NCBI GenBank assembly: GCA_036566745.1
Contig: DATCVR010000193.1
Span: forward strand, 1-18,105
Direction: 5' to 3'
DNA from: DATCVR01 sp036566745
Lineage (GTDB): Bacteria > Actinomycetota > Actinomycetes > Jiangellales > Jiangellaceae
Length of the DNA: 18,105 nt
The position numbers and the translations under genes were made by a program. Shown piece after piece: positions 1 through 6,915 of this stretch. Numbering within the stretch: position 1 is the first letter of the stretch; every line of letters starts with the position of its first letter. The notes under the pieces were generated by a model. That model did no database searches. It had not been told where the DNA came from and saw only the letters and a list, made by a program, of their open reading frames with translations.

Positions 1-1
1 C

Positions 2-193
2 TTCAACGCCGCTACCGGCGAGTACGGCGACCTTCTCGCCGACGGCGTGCTCGACCCGGTCAAGGTCACGCGCTCCGCCGTGGCCAACGCCGCGTCGATC
101 GCCAGCCTGCTGCTCACCACCGAGGTCCTGGTGGTCGACAAACCCGAGGAGTCCGAGGACGAGGCCGGTCACGGTCACGGCCACGGGCACTGA
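2..193 (+). CDS. groL: Chaperonin GroEL (60 kDa), 3' end only
   Basis: Only the last 63 residues are present; the gene enters from the left edge in frame 2. The visible part carries the typical GroEL carboxyl region: FNAATGEY, followed by GVLDPVKVTRSAVANAASIA and a LLTTEVLVVDKPEE segment, which is the end of the equatorial ATPase domain. The protein ends in an acidic stretch followed by four Gly-His pairs (GHGHGHGH). His-rich tails are known for one of the two GroEL paralogues in many actinobacteria (GroEL1), whereas the housekeeping copy and E. coli GroEL end in Gly/Met repeats. The family forms double-ring cytosolic folding chambers with GroES. Whether groES lies just upstream cannot be seen. 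A GC-rich hairpin follows the stop codon. Confidence 0.96.
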   Translation, partial: FNAATGEYGDLLADGVLDPVKVTRSAVANAASIASLLLTTEVLVVDKPEESEDEAGHGHGHGH

Positions 194-225
194 CGCGGGC
201 CACTGGAACCGTCTGTCGCACGCCA

Positions 226-262
226 CGAGGCCCGGTCCCCCGAGTTCGGGGGCCGGGCCTCG
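226..262 (+). terminator. GC-rich hairpin terminator after groEL
   Basis: A stem of about 10 bp (CGAGGCCCGG with CCGGGCCTCG) continues past one bulged T into a further 6 bp (CCCCCG with CGGGGG) around an AGTT loop. It lies 32 bp after the groEL stop. No U-tract follows, as is common for actinobacterial terminators. Confidence 0.75.
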
Positions 263-323
263 CTGCGTCTGCCGGAGTGATCGTTGGCCGGTGTGGTCGC
301 TGGTGCGATCGACCTGCGCCGAC

Positions 324-364
324 GATCACCCCCGGTGGGGCGAGGATCACCCGGGTGGGGCAAG
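324..364. repeat. Imperfect 20-21 bp tandem repeat across the tetR stop codon
   Basis: Two adjacent units, 324-344 and 345-364, both start GATCACCC and end in GGTGGGGC plus four bases (CGAG or CAAG). They differ by a one-base length change and few substitutions. The second unit encodes the last residues and stop codon of the minus-strand TetR gene, so the duplication may have shifted or created its present end. In addition, GTGATCGT at 277-284 is inverted as ACGATCAC at 322-329. No function is evident. Confidence 0.5.
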
Positions 365-895
365 GCGCAGCACGAGGTCGTACATCGCCCGGAGGTCGCC
401 TGCGGCCACGGGCGGGACCACCTGCTCGGCTCCGACCAGCACGACGTACAGCAGCCGCCCCATGCGCTGCGACTCGTCGGCGTCGGCGGTGAGGGCGAAC
501 CAGACGTCGCGCAGGTACGTCATTCGGGTCGCGTCCACCCGTTCGAGCGTGTCGCGCACCTGCGGATCCTGCAGCGCCCACGCCCGCACGGCGATCTCGA
601 GGCCGGACTCGTCCTCCCGGTGTTCGTCGAGGATCAGGCCGAGCAGGCGCCGCAGCTTGTCGGCGGGCGCCAGGGCTGGGTCGTCCTCGACCGCGTCGAT
701 GTAGCGCGAGGTGAACGTGGACTCGTAGTGCTCGAGCAGCGCCGCCTTGAACCCCGGCATGCCGCGGAAGTGATGGTAGAACGAGCCCTTGCTCAGGCCG
801 AGACCCGCGGCCAGCCGGTCGATGGTCAGGGCCGGGGCGCCCTGGCTCGCGAGGGTGGTCAGGCCGGCGTCGAGCCAGTCCGTGCGTGTCGCCAT
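347..895 (-). CDS. TetR/AcrR family transcriptional repressor
   Basis: A 182-residue protein, normal length for the family. The N-terminal DNA-binding domain (about residues 5-52) contains the helix-turn-helix LTIDRLAAGLGLSKGSFYHHF (23-43), with the KGSFYHHF recognition-helix signature typical of TetR regulators. The rest is the all-helical ligand-binding and dimerisation domain, whose ligand cannot be read from sequence. The ATG at 895 is chosen because a TAGGTT -10 hexamer ends 6 nt before it, the leaderless arrangement seen repeatedly here. It is divergent from a small membrane protein gene, and a 20-bp palindrome in the 51-bp gap is the likely operator for both directions. The inferred role is ligand-relieved repression of itself and that neighbour. 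Confidence 0.93.
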   Translation of the reverse strand: MATRTDWLDAGLTTLASQGAPALTIDRLAAGLGLSKGSFYHHFRGMPGFKAALLEHYESTFTSRYIDAVEDDPALAPADKLRRLLGLILDEHREDESGLEIAVRAWALQDPQVRDTLERVDATRMTYLRDVWFALTADADESQRMGRLLYVVLVGAEQVVPPVAAGDLRAMYDLVLRLAPPG

Positions 896-901
896 GGCGC
901 C

Positions 902-907
902 AACCTA
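902..907 (-). promoter_or_regulatory. -10 element of the tetR promoter (leaderless)
   Basis: On the minus strand TAGGTT lies 6 nt before the ATG at 895, so the transcript should start at or next to the start codon. No Shine-Dalgarno sequence is present. Confidence 0.5.
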
Positions 908-919
908 CCAGCGCGCCGT

Positions 920-939
920 ACCATACCGTCTGGTATGGT
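920..939. promoter_or_regulatory. TetR-type palindromic operator
   Basis: ACCATACC, a 4-nt spacer (GTCT), then GGTATGGT: a perfect 8-bp inverted repeat, in the size range bound by TetR dimers. It begins 25 bp from the tetR start and ends 7 bp before the ATG of the divergent gene. Its right arm contains the TATGGT hexamer that would be the neighbour's -10 box, so a bound repressor would block RNA polymerase directly. Confidence 0.75.
934..939 (+). promoter_or_regulatory. -10 element for the DUF6463-like gene (leaderless)
   Basis: TATGGT lies 7 nt before the ATG at 947 and inside the right arm of the palindromic operator. This favours the ATG at 947 over the in-frame ATG at 935, which falls within the operator itself. 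Confidence 0.5.
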
Positions 940-946
940 CGGTGTC

Positions 947-1375
947 ATGACGATGACTGATTCGGGCGAGCGCGCAGGTCGGTCGATCCGGGGCCGCGTG
1001 CTGGTGGGGCCGGTGTTGATCATTATCGGCGTGCTGCACTGCGCGACGGCGCCGGTCTTCTACGGCGACTCGCTGCGGAGCATCCTCGACGCCGGTGTGG
1101 TCGCCTCGGTCGAGGCCGATCCGGCGCTGACCATGCTGCGGGCGGCCGGGTTCTGGTACCTCAGCGCAGGCGTCGGCATGCTCGCGCTGGGCGCGCTGAC
1201 CTGGTGGGTCGAGCGCACTGTCGGGGTCGTTCCGGCGCTGCTCGGCTGGCTCCTGCTGGCGCTCATGGTGTGGGGTGTGGCGCTCATGCCGGCGTCCGGG
1301 TTCTGGGCTTTTCTCGTTCCGGCCGCGCTGGTGTTCCGATCCGCGCGGCGCGGAGCTGTCCCGGCGTCGCGCTGA
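947..1375 (+). CDS. Small four-helix membrane protein, DUF6463-like
   Basis: A 142-residue protein with four predicted membrane helices at about residues 17-36, 65-86, 92-113 and 116-130. It has a short charged N-terminus and an Arg-rich C-terminus (RSARRG). The LMPASGFW segment (113-120), the FYGD motif after helix 1 and the four-helix layout match what I know of the DUF6463 family, whose function is unknown; this is recognition from memory, not a search. The gene is divergent from a TetR regulator and its likely promoter overlaps the operator, so it is probably the regulator's target. TetR plus small membrane protein pairs are often induced by small hydrophobic compounds, but nothing here identifies an inducer. 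It converges on the next gene with only 19 bp between. Confidence 0.85.
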   Translation: MTMTDSGERAGRSIRGRVLVGPVLIIIGVLHCATAPVFYGDSLRSILDAGVVASVEADPALTMLRAAGFWYLSAGVGMLALGALTWWVERTVGVVPALLGWLLLALMVWGVALMPASGFWAFLVPAALVFRSARRGAVPASR

Positions 1376-1394
1376 GGGTCGGCGCGGCGTGCGG

Positions 1395-2429
1395 TCAGAG
1401 TGTGGCCGCGAGCGTGGCATGGAGGTCCATGAGCTCCGGGATCTGCTCGGCCGGGCGTCGCCCCATCCCGCACTCGGTGGCGATCCCGAAGGACGGCACC
1501 ACCTGGCGGGCGGCGGCGATGCGCTTCGTCGCGCCGTCGACGCCGTCGGTGGCGTGCACGAGGCCGAGGTACAGCGTGGTCTCCGCCGGCAGGTTCATGG
1601 CGCCGAGCGCGGTGAAGTACTCGACGTCGTCGCGTCTCCGGGGCACCGGAAGGTGGATCCAGGTCACCGGCTTTTCCAGCCCGGCGGCGATGTCGGCCGC
1701 CACGGCTGCGAGCTTGGCGGTGTCGGCCGGCTCGACGAAGTGCTGGTGCCCGAAGTCGCCGTAACAGAGGTGGTAGCCCAGCTCGACGCCGGCCGGGAAG
1801 GCATTGCCGAGGCGCACCAGGCGCTCGACCACGGCACGGTGCTGGGTGTCCAGCCCATCGCCGAACCACGACGGGAAGACCCCCTCGAACACCGCGAACT
1901 CGACCGCGGTGTCCCACCGTACGGCCAGGTCGGCGGCGGGGATGGCGGCGTTGATCTCCTCCAGCTCGGTCGTCAGCCGTGCCTCGTAGGCGCGTTCCAG
2001 CTCGTCTTGGTGGTCGCCCACGAAGGCGGCCACGACGGCGATCGGCGTGGGCAGGCTGACCTGGAACCGGGTGCCCGCGGGGATGACCCCCTCGTCGCGC
2101 AGCCGGGAGAAGACCTGCCACGACGCGATGGCCGCCTCGGCGTAACCCAGCGGGCCGAAGGTCACGGAGGCCGGGTCGACGCCAGCTCTGGGCTGGACCC
2201 GCAGGCTCGGTCCGTACTCGGGGCTGGGCGGCGGCACGGTCTCGAGCTCGGCGTGGGCCTGTAGCTTCGGCAGCTGCCACACGACCCAGTTGCCGCGTTC
2301 GCCGGTCTCGCCGTCGGGGATGCGGGCGAGGTGTGCGCCCAGCCTGGCGGCGGAGGTCCGGAAGACGGTCTCGGCATCGGCGAGGGGGACGCTTCCGCAC
2401 AGGTGTACGCGGGCCGGCACAGGAGTCAT
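1395..2429 (-). CDS. MetE C-terminal-like (UROD/MetE superfamily) protein
   Basis: A 344-residue stand-alone protein resembling the C-terminal catalytic barrel of cobalamin-independent methionine synthase rather than the full enzyme of about 750 residues. Visible anchors are IPDGETGERGNW near the N-terminus (37-48), a His-x-Cys pair in GYHLCYGDFGHQHF (H220, C222), and a late cysteine in TECGMGRR (C320). His-x-Cys plus a distal Cys matches the zinc-ligand pattern of MetE and of corrinoid or coenzyme M methyltransferases, so zinc-thiolate activation is plausible. The methyl donor and acceptor are unknown, and lack of the MetE N-terminal half argues against ordinary methionine synthesis. It is divergent from an aminotransferase. 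Start: ATG at 2429; the only candidate -10 (TAAGCT) leaves a leader of about 30 nt with a weak GAGATT ribosome-binding site. Confidence 0.82.
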   Translation of the reverse strand: MTPVPARVHLCGSVPLADAETVFRTSAARLGAHLARIPDGETGERGNWVVWQLPKLQAHAELETVPPPSPEYGPSLRVQPRAGVDPASVTFGPLGYAEAAIASWQVFSRLRDEGVIPAGTRFQVSLPTPIAVVAAFVGDHQDELERAYEARLTTELEEINAAIPAADLAVRWDTAVEFAVFEGVFPSWFGDGLDTQHRAVVERLVRLGNAFPAGVELGYHLCYGDFGHQHFVEPADTAKLAAVAADIAAGLEKPVTWIHLPVPRRRDDVEYFTALGAMNLPAETTLYLGLVHATDGVDGATKRIAAARQVVPSFGIATECGMGRRPAEQIPELMDLHATLAATL

Positions 2430-2465
2430 CGCAATCTCGGTCGTCGTCGCAGAGAGGGCCCGCTG

Positions 2466-2471
2466 AGCTTA
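2466..2471 (-). promoter_or_regulatory. Candidate -10 element for the MetE-like gene
   Basis: Minus-strand TAAGCT lies 36 nt before the ATG at 2429, implying a leader of about 30 nt. No convincing -35 hexamer is seen, so this is tentative. Confidence 0.3.
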
Positions 2472-2596
2472 GGCGCGATGCCCGGCCGATTCGACGGGCG
2501 GACCCGCGTTGCACGGTGGCGTGCCGCATCGACAGAGGTCAGCGCGGTCGGGTTGCACAGGTGAGGCCGATCGGGGGCCGCCTCGCCGGGCTGGGC

Positions 2597-2602
2597 TACC
2601 GT
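2597..2602 (+). promoter_or_regulatory. -10 element of the aminotransferase gene (leaderless)
   Basis: TACCGT is followed after 6 nt (GACGGC) by the GTG at 2609. No ribosome-binding site precedes this GTG, which fits a leaderless transcript and decides the start over the downstream in-frame ATG at 2642. Confidence 0.5.
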
Positions 2603-2608
2603 GACGGC

Positions 2609-3820
<1,212 letters not shown>

Positions 3821-3856
3821 GCGAGGCCGCACCCGTGAGGATGCCGCCGGACCCGA

Positions 3857-3949
3857 TCAGCTCGAGCGCCTGAGGCGTGCGGCCGACGCTGCCCGCGCAA
3901 TGACTCCGGCGGCCGCCAGCGTGGCGCCGACCAGAATAATTGCTCTCAC
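3857..3949 (-). CDS. Possible 30-residue membrane micropeptide
   Basis: A GTG at 3949 opens a 30-codon frame reading MRAIILVGATLAAAGVIARA followed by a Ser/Arg-rich tail, that is, one hydrophobic helix and a basic end. A GAGGA ribosome-binding site lies 8 nt before the GTG, better than for most genes here. It sits antisense to nothing, between the aminotransferase and guaB. Short open frames are common by chance in GC-rich DNA, and I do not recognise a family, so this is only a candidate. Confidence 0.22.
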   Translation of the reverse strand: MRAIILVGATLAAAGVIARAASAARLRRSS

Positions 3950-3993
3950 CTGCGGTATCCTCGAATGCGCCTAAGTCTGTGGACAGGCGAATT

Positions 3994-4052
3994 CGGCGTG
4001 ACATGGGCGGCTGGCTCGCAGTCGTGACCGCAGTCGTCCCAGTCGGCGTGAC
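3994..4052. repeat. Iterated short direct repeats upstream of guaB
   Basis: CGGCGTGAC occurs at 3994-4002 and 4044-4052, exactly 50 bp apart, with a partial copy TCGTGAC at 4022-4028. GCAGTCGT occurs at 4018-4025 and 4030-4037 (12-bp period), with CAGTCG again at 4040-4045. The cluster sits about 40-100 bp upstream of the presumed guaB -10 and could be a regulator-binding array; chance in GC-rich DNA is not excluded. Confidence 0.3.
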
Positions 4053-4092
4053 CTCCTCGGGTAGCTGCGCGCGTGGGCGCCGGATGTCGGCA

Positions 4093-4098
4093 TACCAT
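4093..4098 (+). promoter_or_regulatory. Candidate -10 element of the guaB promoter
   Basis: TACCAT lies 39 nt before the guaB ATG and gives a leader of roughly 32 nt. Unlike several neighbours, guaB therefore has a leader carrying a ribosome-binding site, GAGGA at 4125-4129, 8 nt from the ATG. No clear -35 box is present. Confidence 0.4.
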
Positions 4099-4137
4099 GG
4101 GTCCACCGTCGCCCCCCTACCCTCGAGGATCGCTGTC

Positions 4138-5658
4138 ATGGACCCCGTGCAGGCAGGCACGCCTGAGAAGTTCGCCACCCTCGGCCTGACGTTCGACGAC
4201 GTGCTGCTCCTGCCGGGCGAATCGGACGTCATACCCAGCGAGGTCGACACCTCCTCGCGGGTCTCGCGCAACATCAGCGTGCGCATCCCGCTGATCTCCA
4301 GCGCCATGGACACTGTCACCGAGGCCCGCATGGCCATCGCGATGGCCCGCCAGGGCGGTCTCGGCGTGCTCCATCGCAGCCTCTCGATCGACGACCAAGC
4401 CCGCCAGGTCGACCTCGTGAAGCGCTCCGAGTCGGGCATGGTCACCGACCCGGTCACCACCGGCCCCGACGCCACCCTCGCCGAGGTCGACGCCCTGTGC
4501 GCCCACTATCGCGTGTCCGGCCTCCCGGTGGTCGACCACCACAACGTGCTGGTGGGCATCGTCACCAACCGCGACCTCCGCTTCGTGCCCGCCGAGCGCT
4601 TCGAGACCCAGCGGGTCCGCGAGGTCATGACCCCGATGCCGCTGGTCACCGCACCGGTCGGGATCAAGCCCGACGACGCCATCGCCCTGCTGGCCAAGCA
4701 CAAGATCGAGAAGCTGCCGCTGGTCGACGACGCCAACCGCCTCCAGGGCCTCATCACCGTCAAGGACTTCGTCAAGTCCGAGCAGTTCCCCCACGCCACC
4801 AAGGACGCCGAGGGCCGACTGGTGGTCGGTGCCGCCGTCGGGTTCTTCGGCGACGCCTGGGAGCGCGCGATGGCGCTGGTCGACGCCGGTGTCGACGTGC
4901 TCGTCGTCGACACCGCCCATGGTCACACCACCGCCCTGCTCGACATGGTCCGCCGCATCAAGGCCGAGCCGGCCGCGGCGGGCGTCGACGTCATCGGCGG
5001 CAACATCGCCTCCCGCGCGGGCGCGCAGGCGCTGGTCGACGCCGGTGCCGACGGCATCAAGGTGGGCATCGGCCCGGGGTCGATCTGCACCACCCGGGTG
5101 GTCGCGGGCGTGGGCGTGCCGCAGGTGACGGCGATCTACGAGGCCTCGCTCGCGGCTGGTCCGGCCGGCGTGCCGGTCATCGGCGACGGCGGGCTGCAGT
5201 ACTCCGGCGACATCGCCAAGGCCATCGTGGCCGGCGCCGACACCGTCATGCTCGGCTCGCTGCTGGCCGGCGTCGAGGAGAGCCCGGGCGAGCTGATCTT
5301 CGTCAACGGGAAGCAGTTCAAGTCCTACCGCGGCATGGGCTCGCTGGGCGCCCTGCGCAAGCGCGGCGCGGCCACGAGTGGCTCGCGTGACCGCTACTTC
5401 CAGGCCGACGTCACCTCGGACGACCAGCTGGTCCCCGAGGGCGTCGAGGGCCAGGTGCCGTTCCGCGGTCCGCTCGCGGGCGTCACGTACCAGCTGGTCG
5501 GCGGCCTGCGGCAGTCGATGTTCTACTCCGGCGCCCGCACGGTCCCCGAGCTCAAGGACCGCGGCCGGTTCGTGCGCATCACCTCGGCCGGGCTGAAGGA
5601 GTCGCACCCCCACGACATCCAGATGACCGTCGAGGCCCCCAACTACTCCTCGCGCTGA
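4138..5658 (+). CDS. guaB: Inosine-5'-monophosphate dehydrogenase (IMPDH)
   Basis: A 506-residue full-length IMPDH that oxidises IMP to XMP with NAD+, the committed step of guanine nucleotide synthesis in the cytosol. The TIM barrel starts at LTFDDVLLLP (17-26) and SSAMDTVTEARMAIAM (54-69). It is interrupted by two CBS modules (about 101-155 and 163-215, each containing the VGIVTNRD or QGLITVKD signature) and resumes at VGAAVG. The catalytic loop GIGPGSICTTR carries the nucleophile Cys317, followed by IGDGGLQYSGDIAKA, MLGSLLAG and the YRGMGSLGAL flap. All key parts are intact. The ATG at 4138 is supported by GAGGA 8 nt upstream. A strong hairpin follows, so guaB3 is probably transcribed separately. 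CBS domains usually bind adenine or guanine nucleotides, so allosteric control is likely. Confidence 0.98.
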   Translation: MDPVQAGTPEKFATLGLTFDDVLLLPGESDVIPSEVDTSSRVSRNISVRIPLISSAMDTVTEARMAIAMARQGGLGVLHRSLSIDDQARQVDLVKRSESGMVTDPVTTGPDATLAEVDALCAHYRVSGLPVVDHHNVLVGIVTNRDLRFVPAERFETQRVREVMTPMPLVTAPVGIKPDDAIALLAKHKIEKLPLVDDANRLQGLITVKDFVKSEQFPHATKDAEGRLVVGAAVGFFGDAWERAMALVDAGVDVLVVDTAHGHTTALLDMVRRIKAEPAAAGVDVIGGNIASRAGAQALVDAGADGIKVGIGPGSICTTRVVAGVGVPQVTAIYEASLAAGPAGVPVIGDGGLQYSGDIAKAIVAGADTVMLGSLLAGVEESPGELIFVNGKQFKSYRGMGSLGALRKRGAATSGSRDRYFQADVTSDDQLVPEGVEGQVPFRGPLAGVTYQLVGGLRQSMFYSGARTVPELKDRGRFVRITSAGLKESHPHDIQMTVEAPNYSSR

Positions 5659-5664
5659 GTAGCT

Positions 5665-5702
5665 CCGCGCCGGGCGTTCTCCACCGCGAACGCCCGGCGC
5701 GG
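5665..5702 (+). terminator. Strong hairpin terminator after guaB
   Basis: A perfect 15-bp stem: CCGCGCCGGGCGTTC (5665-5679) pairs with its reverse complement at 5688-5702 around an 8-nt loop. It begins 6 bp after the guaB stop and ends before the guaB3 promoter. There is no U-tract. Confidence 0.85.
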
Positions 5703-5722
5703 CCTCAGCCGTTGGCAGTCGG

Positions 5723-5728
5723 TAACCT
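5723..5728 (+). promoter_or_regulatory. -10 element of guaB3 (leaderless)
   Basis: TAACCT is followed after 7 nt by the GTG at 5736, with no ribosome-binding site. This supports an independent leaderless transcript for guaB3 and fixes its start. Confidence 0.5.
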
Positions 5729-5735
5729 GTGCGGC

Positions 5736-6845
5736 GTGGCGGAGATCGAGATCGGCCGAGGTAAGCGCGGTCGCCAGGCGTACGCATTCGACGACGTGGC
5801 TATCGTGCCCTCTCGGCGCACGCGTGACCCCGAAGAGGTGTCGACGCACTGGCAGATCGACGCCTACCGCTTCGAGATCCCGCTGGTCGCCGCGCCGATG
5901 GACTCCGTCATGTCGCCCACCACGGCCATCGCCCTCGGCAAGGCCGGCGGGCTGGGCGTGCTCGACCTCGAGGGGCTGTGGACCCGGTACGAGGACCCCG
6001 AGCCCCTGCTCGAAGAGATCGCCGGGCTCGACGACGACCAAGCCCTCAACCGGCTTCAGGAGATCTACACCGCGCCGGTGCGCGAGGACCTCATCGCCGA
6101 GCGACTCCGCGAGATCCGGGCGGCCGGCGTGACCGTGGCCGGCGCGCTGTCCCCCCAGCGGGTCAAGCGCTACCACGAGGCCGTGATCGAGGCCGGCGTC
6201 GACCTGTTCGTCATCCGGGGCACCACCGTGTCGGCCGAGCACGTCTCCGGCCGGGCCGAGCCGCTGAACCTCAAGCAGTTCATCTACGAGCTCGACGTGC
6301 CGGTCATCGTCGGCGGCTGCGCCACGTACCAGGCAGCGCTCCACCTCATGCGCACCGGCGCCGCGGGCGTGCTCGTGGGCTTCGGCGGCGGCGCGTCCCA
6401 CACCACCCGCTCGGTCCTCGGCGTGACGGTGCCCATGGCCACGGCGGTGGCCGACGTCGCCGCCGCGCGTCGCGACTACCTCGACGAGTCCGGCGGCCGA
6501 TACGTCCACGTCGTGGCCGACGGCTCGATCGGGCGCTCCGGCGACGTCGCCAAGGCCATCGCCTGCGGCGCCGACGCCGTCATGGTCGGCTCGCCACTGG
6601 CGCGCGCCGAGGAGGCGCCCGGGCGCGGCTGGCACTGGGGCTCGGAGTCCCACCATCCCGACCTCCCGCGGGGTGAGCGGGTCCGGGTCGGCACCATCGG
6701 CCCGCTCGCGCAGATCCTCGGCGGTCCGTCCTACGTCGCCGACGGCTCGATGAACCTCGTCGGGGCCTTGCGGCGCTCCATGGCCACCACGGGATACACC
6801 GAGGTCAAGGAGTTCCAGCGGGTCGAGGTCACCGTCCTGCGCTGA
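5736..6845 (+). CDS. guaB3: GuaB3, IMP dehydrogenase-related protein without CBS domains
   Basis: A 369-residue protein of the IMP dehydrogenase-related family 2 found next to guaB in actinobacteria. It begins IEIGRGKRGRQAYAFDDVAI and keeps the barrel landmarks VAAPMDSVMSPTTAIALGKA (51-70), GGLGVLDLEG, HVVADGSIGRSGDVAKAIACG and VMVGSPLARAEEAPG. There is no CBS pair. The loop that in guaB reads GIGPGSICTTR reads GFGGGASHTTR here (215-225), so the catalytic cysteine is replaced by His222. From memory the mycobacterial GuaB3 also lacks this cysteine, so IMPDH chemistry is unlikely. Its real role is unsettled: GMP reductase-like, regulatory or structural. It follows guaB after a terminator and has its own promoter. 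Confidence 0.95.
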   Translation: MAEIEIGRGKRGRQAYAFDDVAIVPSRRTRDPEEVSTHWQIDAYRFEIPLVAAPMDSVMSPTTAIALGKAGGLGVLDLEGLWTRYEDPEPLLEEIAGLDDDQALNRLQEIYTAPVREDLIAERLREIRAAGVTVAGALSPQRVKRYHEAVIEAGVDLFVIRGTTVSAEHVSGRAEPLNLKQFIYELDVPVIVGGCATYQAALHLMRTGAAGVLVGFGGGASHTTRSVLGVTVPMATAVADVAAARRDYLDESGGRYVHVVADGSIGRSGDVAKAIACGADAVMVGSPLARAEEAPGRGWHWGSESHHPDLPRGERVRVGTIGPLAQILGGPSYVADGSMNLVGALRRSMATTGYTEVKEFQRVEVTVLR

Positions 6846-6854
6846 CCCCGCACG

Positions 6855-6897
6855 CCCACCACGGCCGGCCCGGACGAGCGTGCTCGCCGTCGGTGGG
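6855..6897 (+). terminator. Possible hairpin terminator after guaB3
   Basis: CCCACCACGGC (6855-6865) pairs with GCCGTCGGTGGG (6886-6897), an 11-bp stem with one bulged C. Inside it lies a smaller CGAGC-GT-GCTCG hairpin. It starts 10 bp after the guaB3 stop and ends just before the gabD2 -10 element, so it could alternatively be part of that promoter region. Confidence 0.4.
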
Positions 6898-6903
6898 TCA
6901 CCG

Positions 6904-6909
6904 TACGCT
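6904..6909 (+). promoter_or_regulatory. -10 element of gabD2 (leaderless)
   Basis: TACGCT followed after 6 nt (GGCGGG) by the GTG at 6916. The GGCGGG could also serve as a poor ribosome-binding site, but it abuts the start codon and is too close to work as one. Confidence 0.5.
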
Positions 6910-6915
6910 GGCGGG

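Larger units (their letters stand above)
3821..4137. other. Gene-poor 317-bp stretch before guaB
   Basis: No well-supported gene lies here. It holds a wide inverted repeat, GGCCGCAC (3825-3832) with GTGCGGCC (3877-3884), that might act in termination of the aminotransferase gene. It also contains a doubtful minus-strand 30-residue ORF, iterated CAGTCG/CGTGAC repeats (3994-4052) and the guaB promoter. The patch at 3930-3965 is locally AT-rich compared with its surroundings, suggesting regulatory DNA. No known riboswitch was recognised. Confidence 0.5.

Noticed and set aside
284..946. N-terminal extension of the DUF6463-like protein upstream of its ATG
   Set aside because: The extension is antisense to tetR and crosses the operator; a -10 element places transcription at the ATG at 947.
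3821..4137. Riboswitch or purine-sensing leader for guaB
   Set aside because: The likely leader is only about 32 nt and no known aptamer core or suitable stem set could be recognised.
4117..5787. Long minus-strand open frame antisense to guaB
   Set aside because: It mirrors the real guaB codons, has low-complexity composition and no domain; the plus-strand IMPDH is unequivocal. Such shadows are expected in GC-rich DNA.
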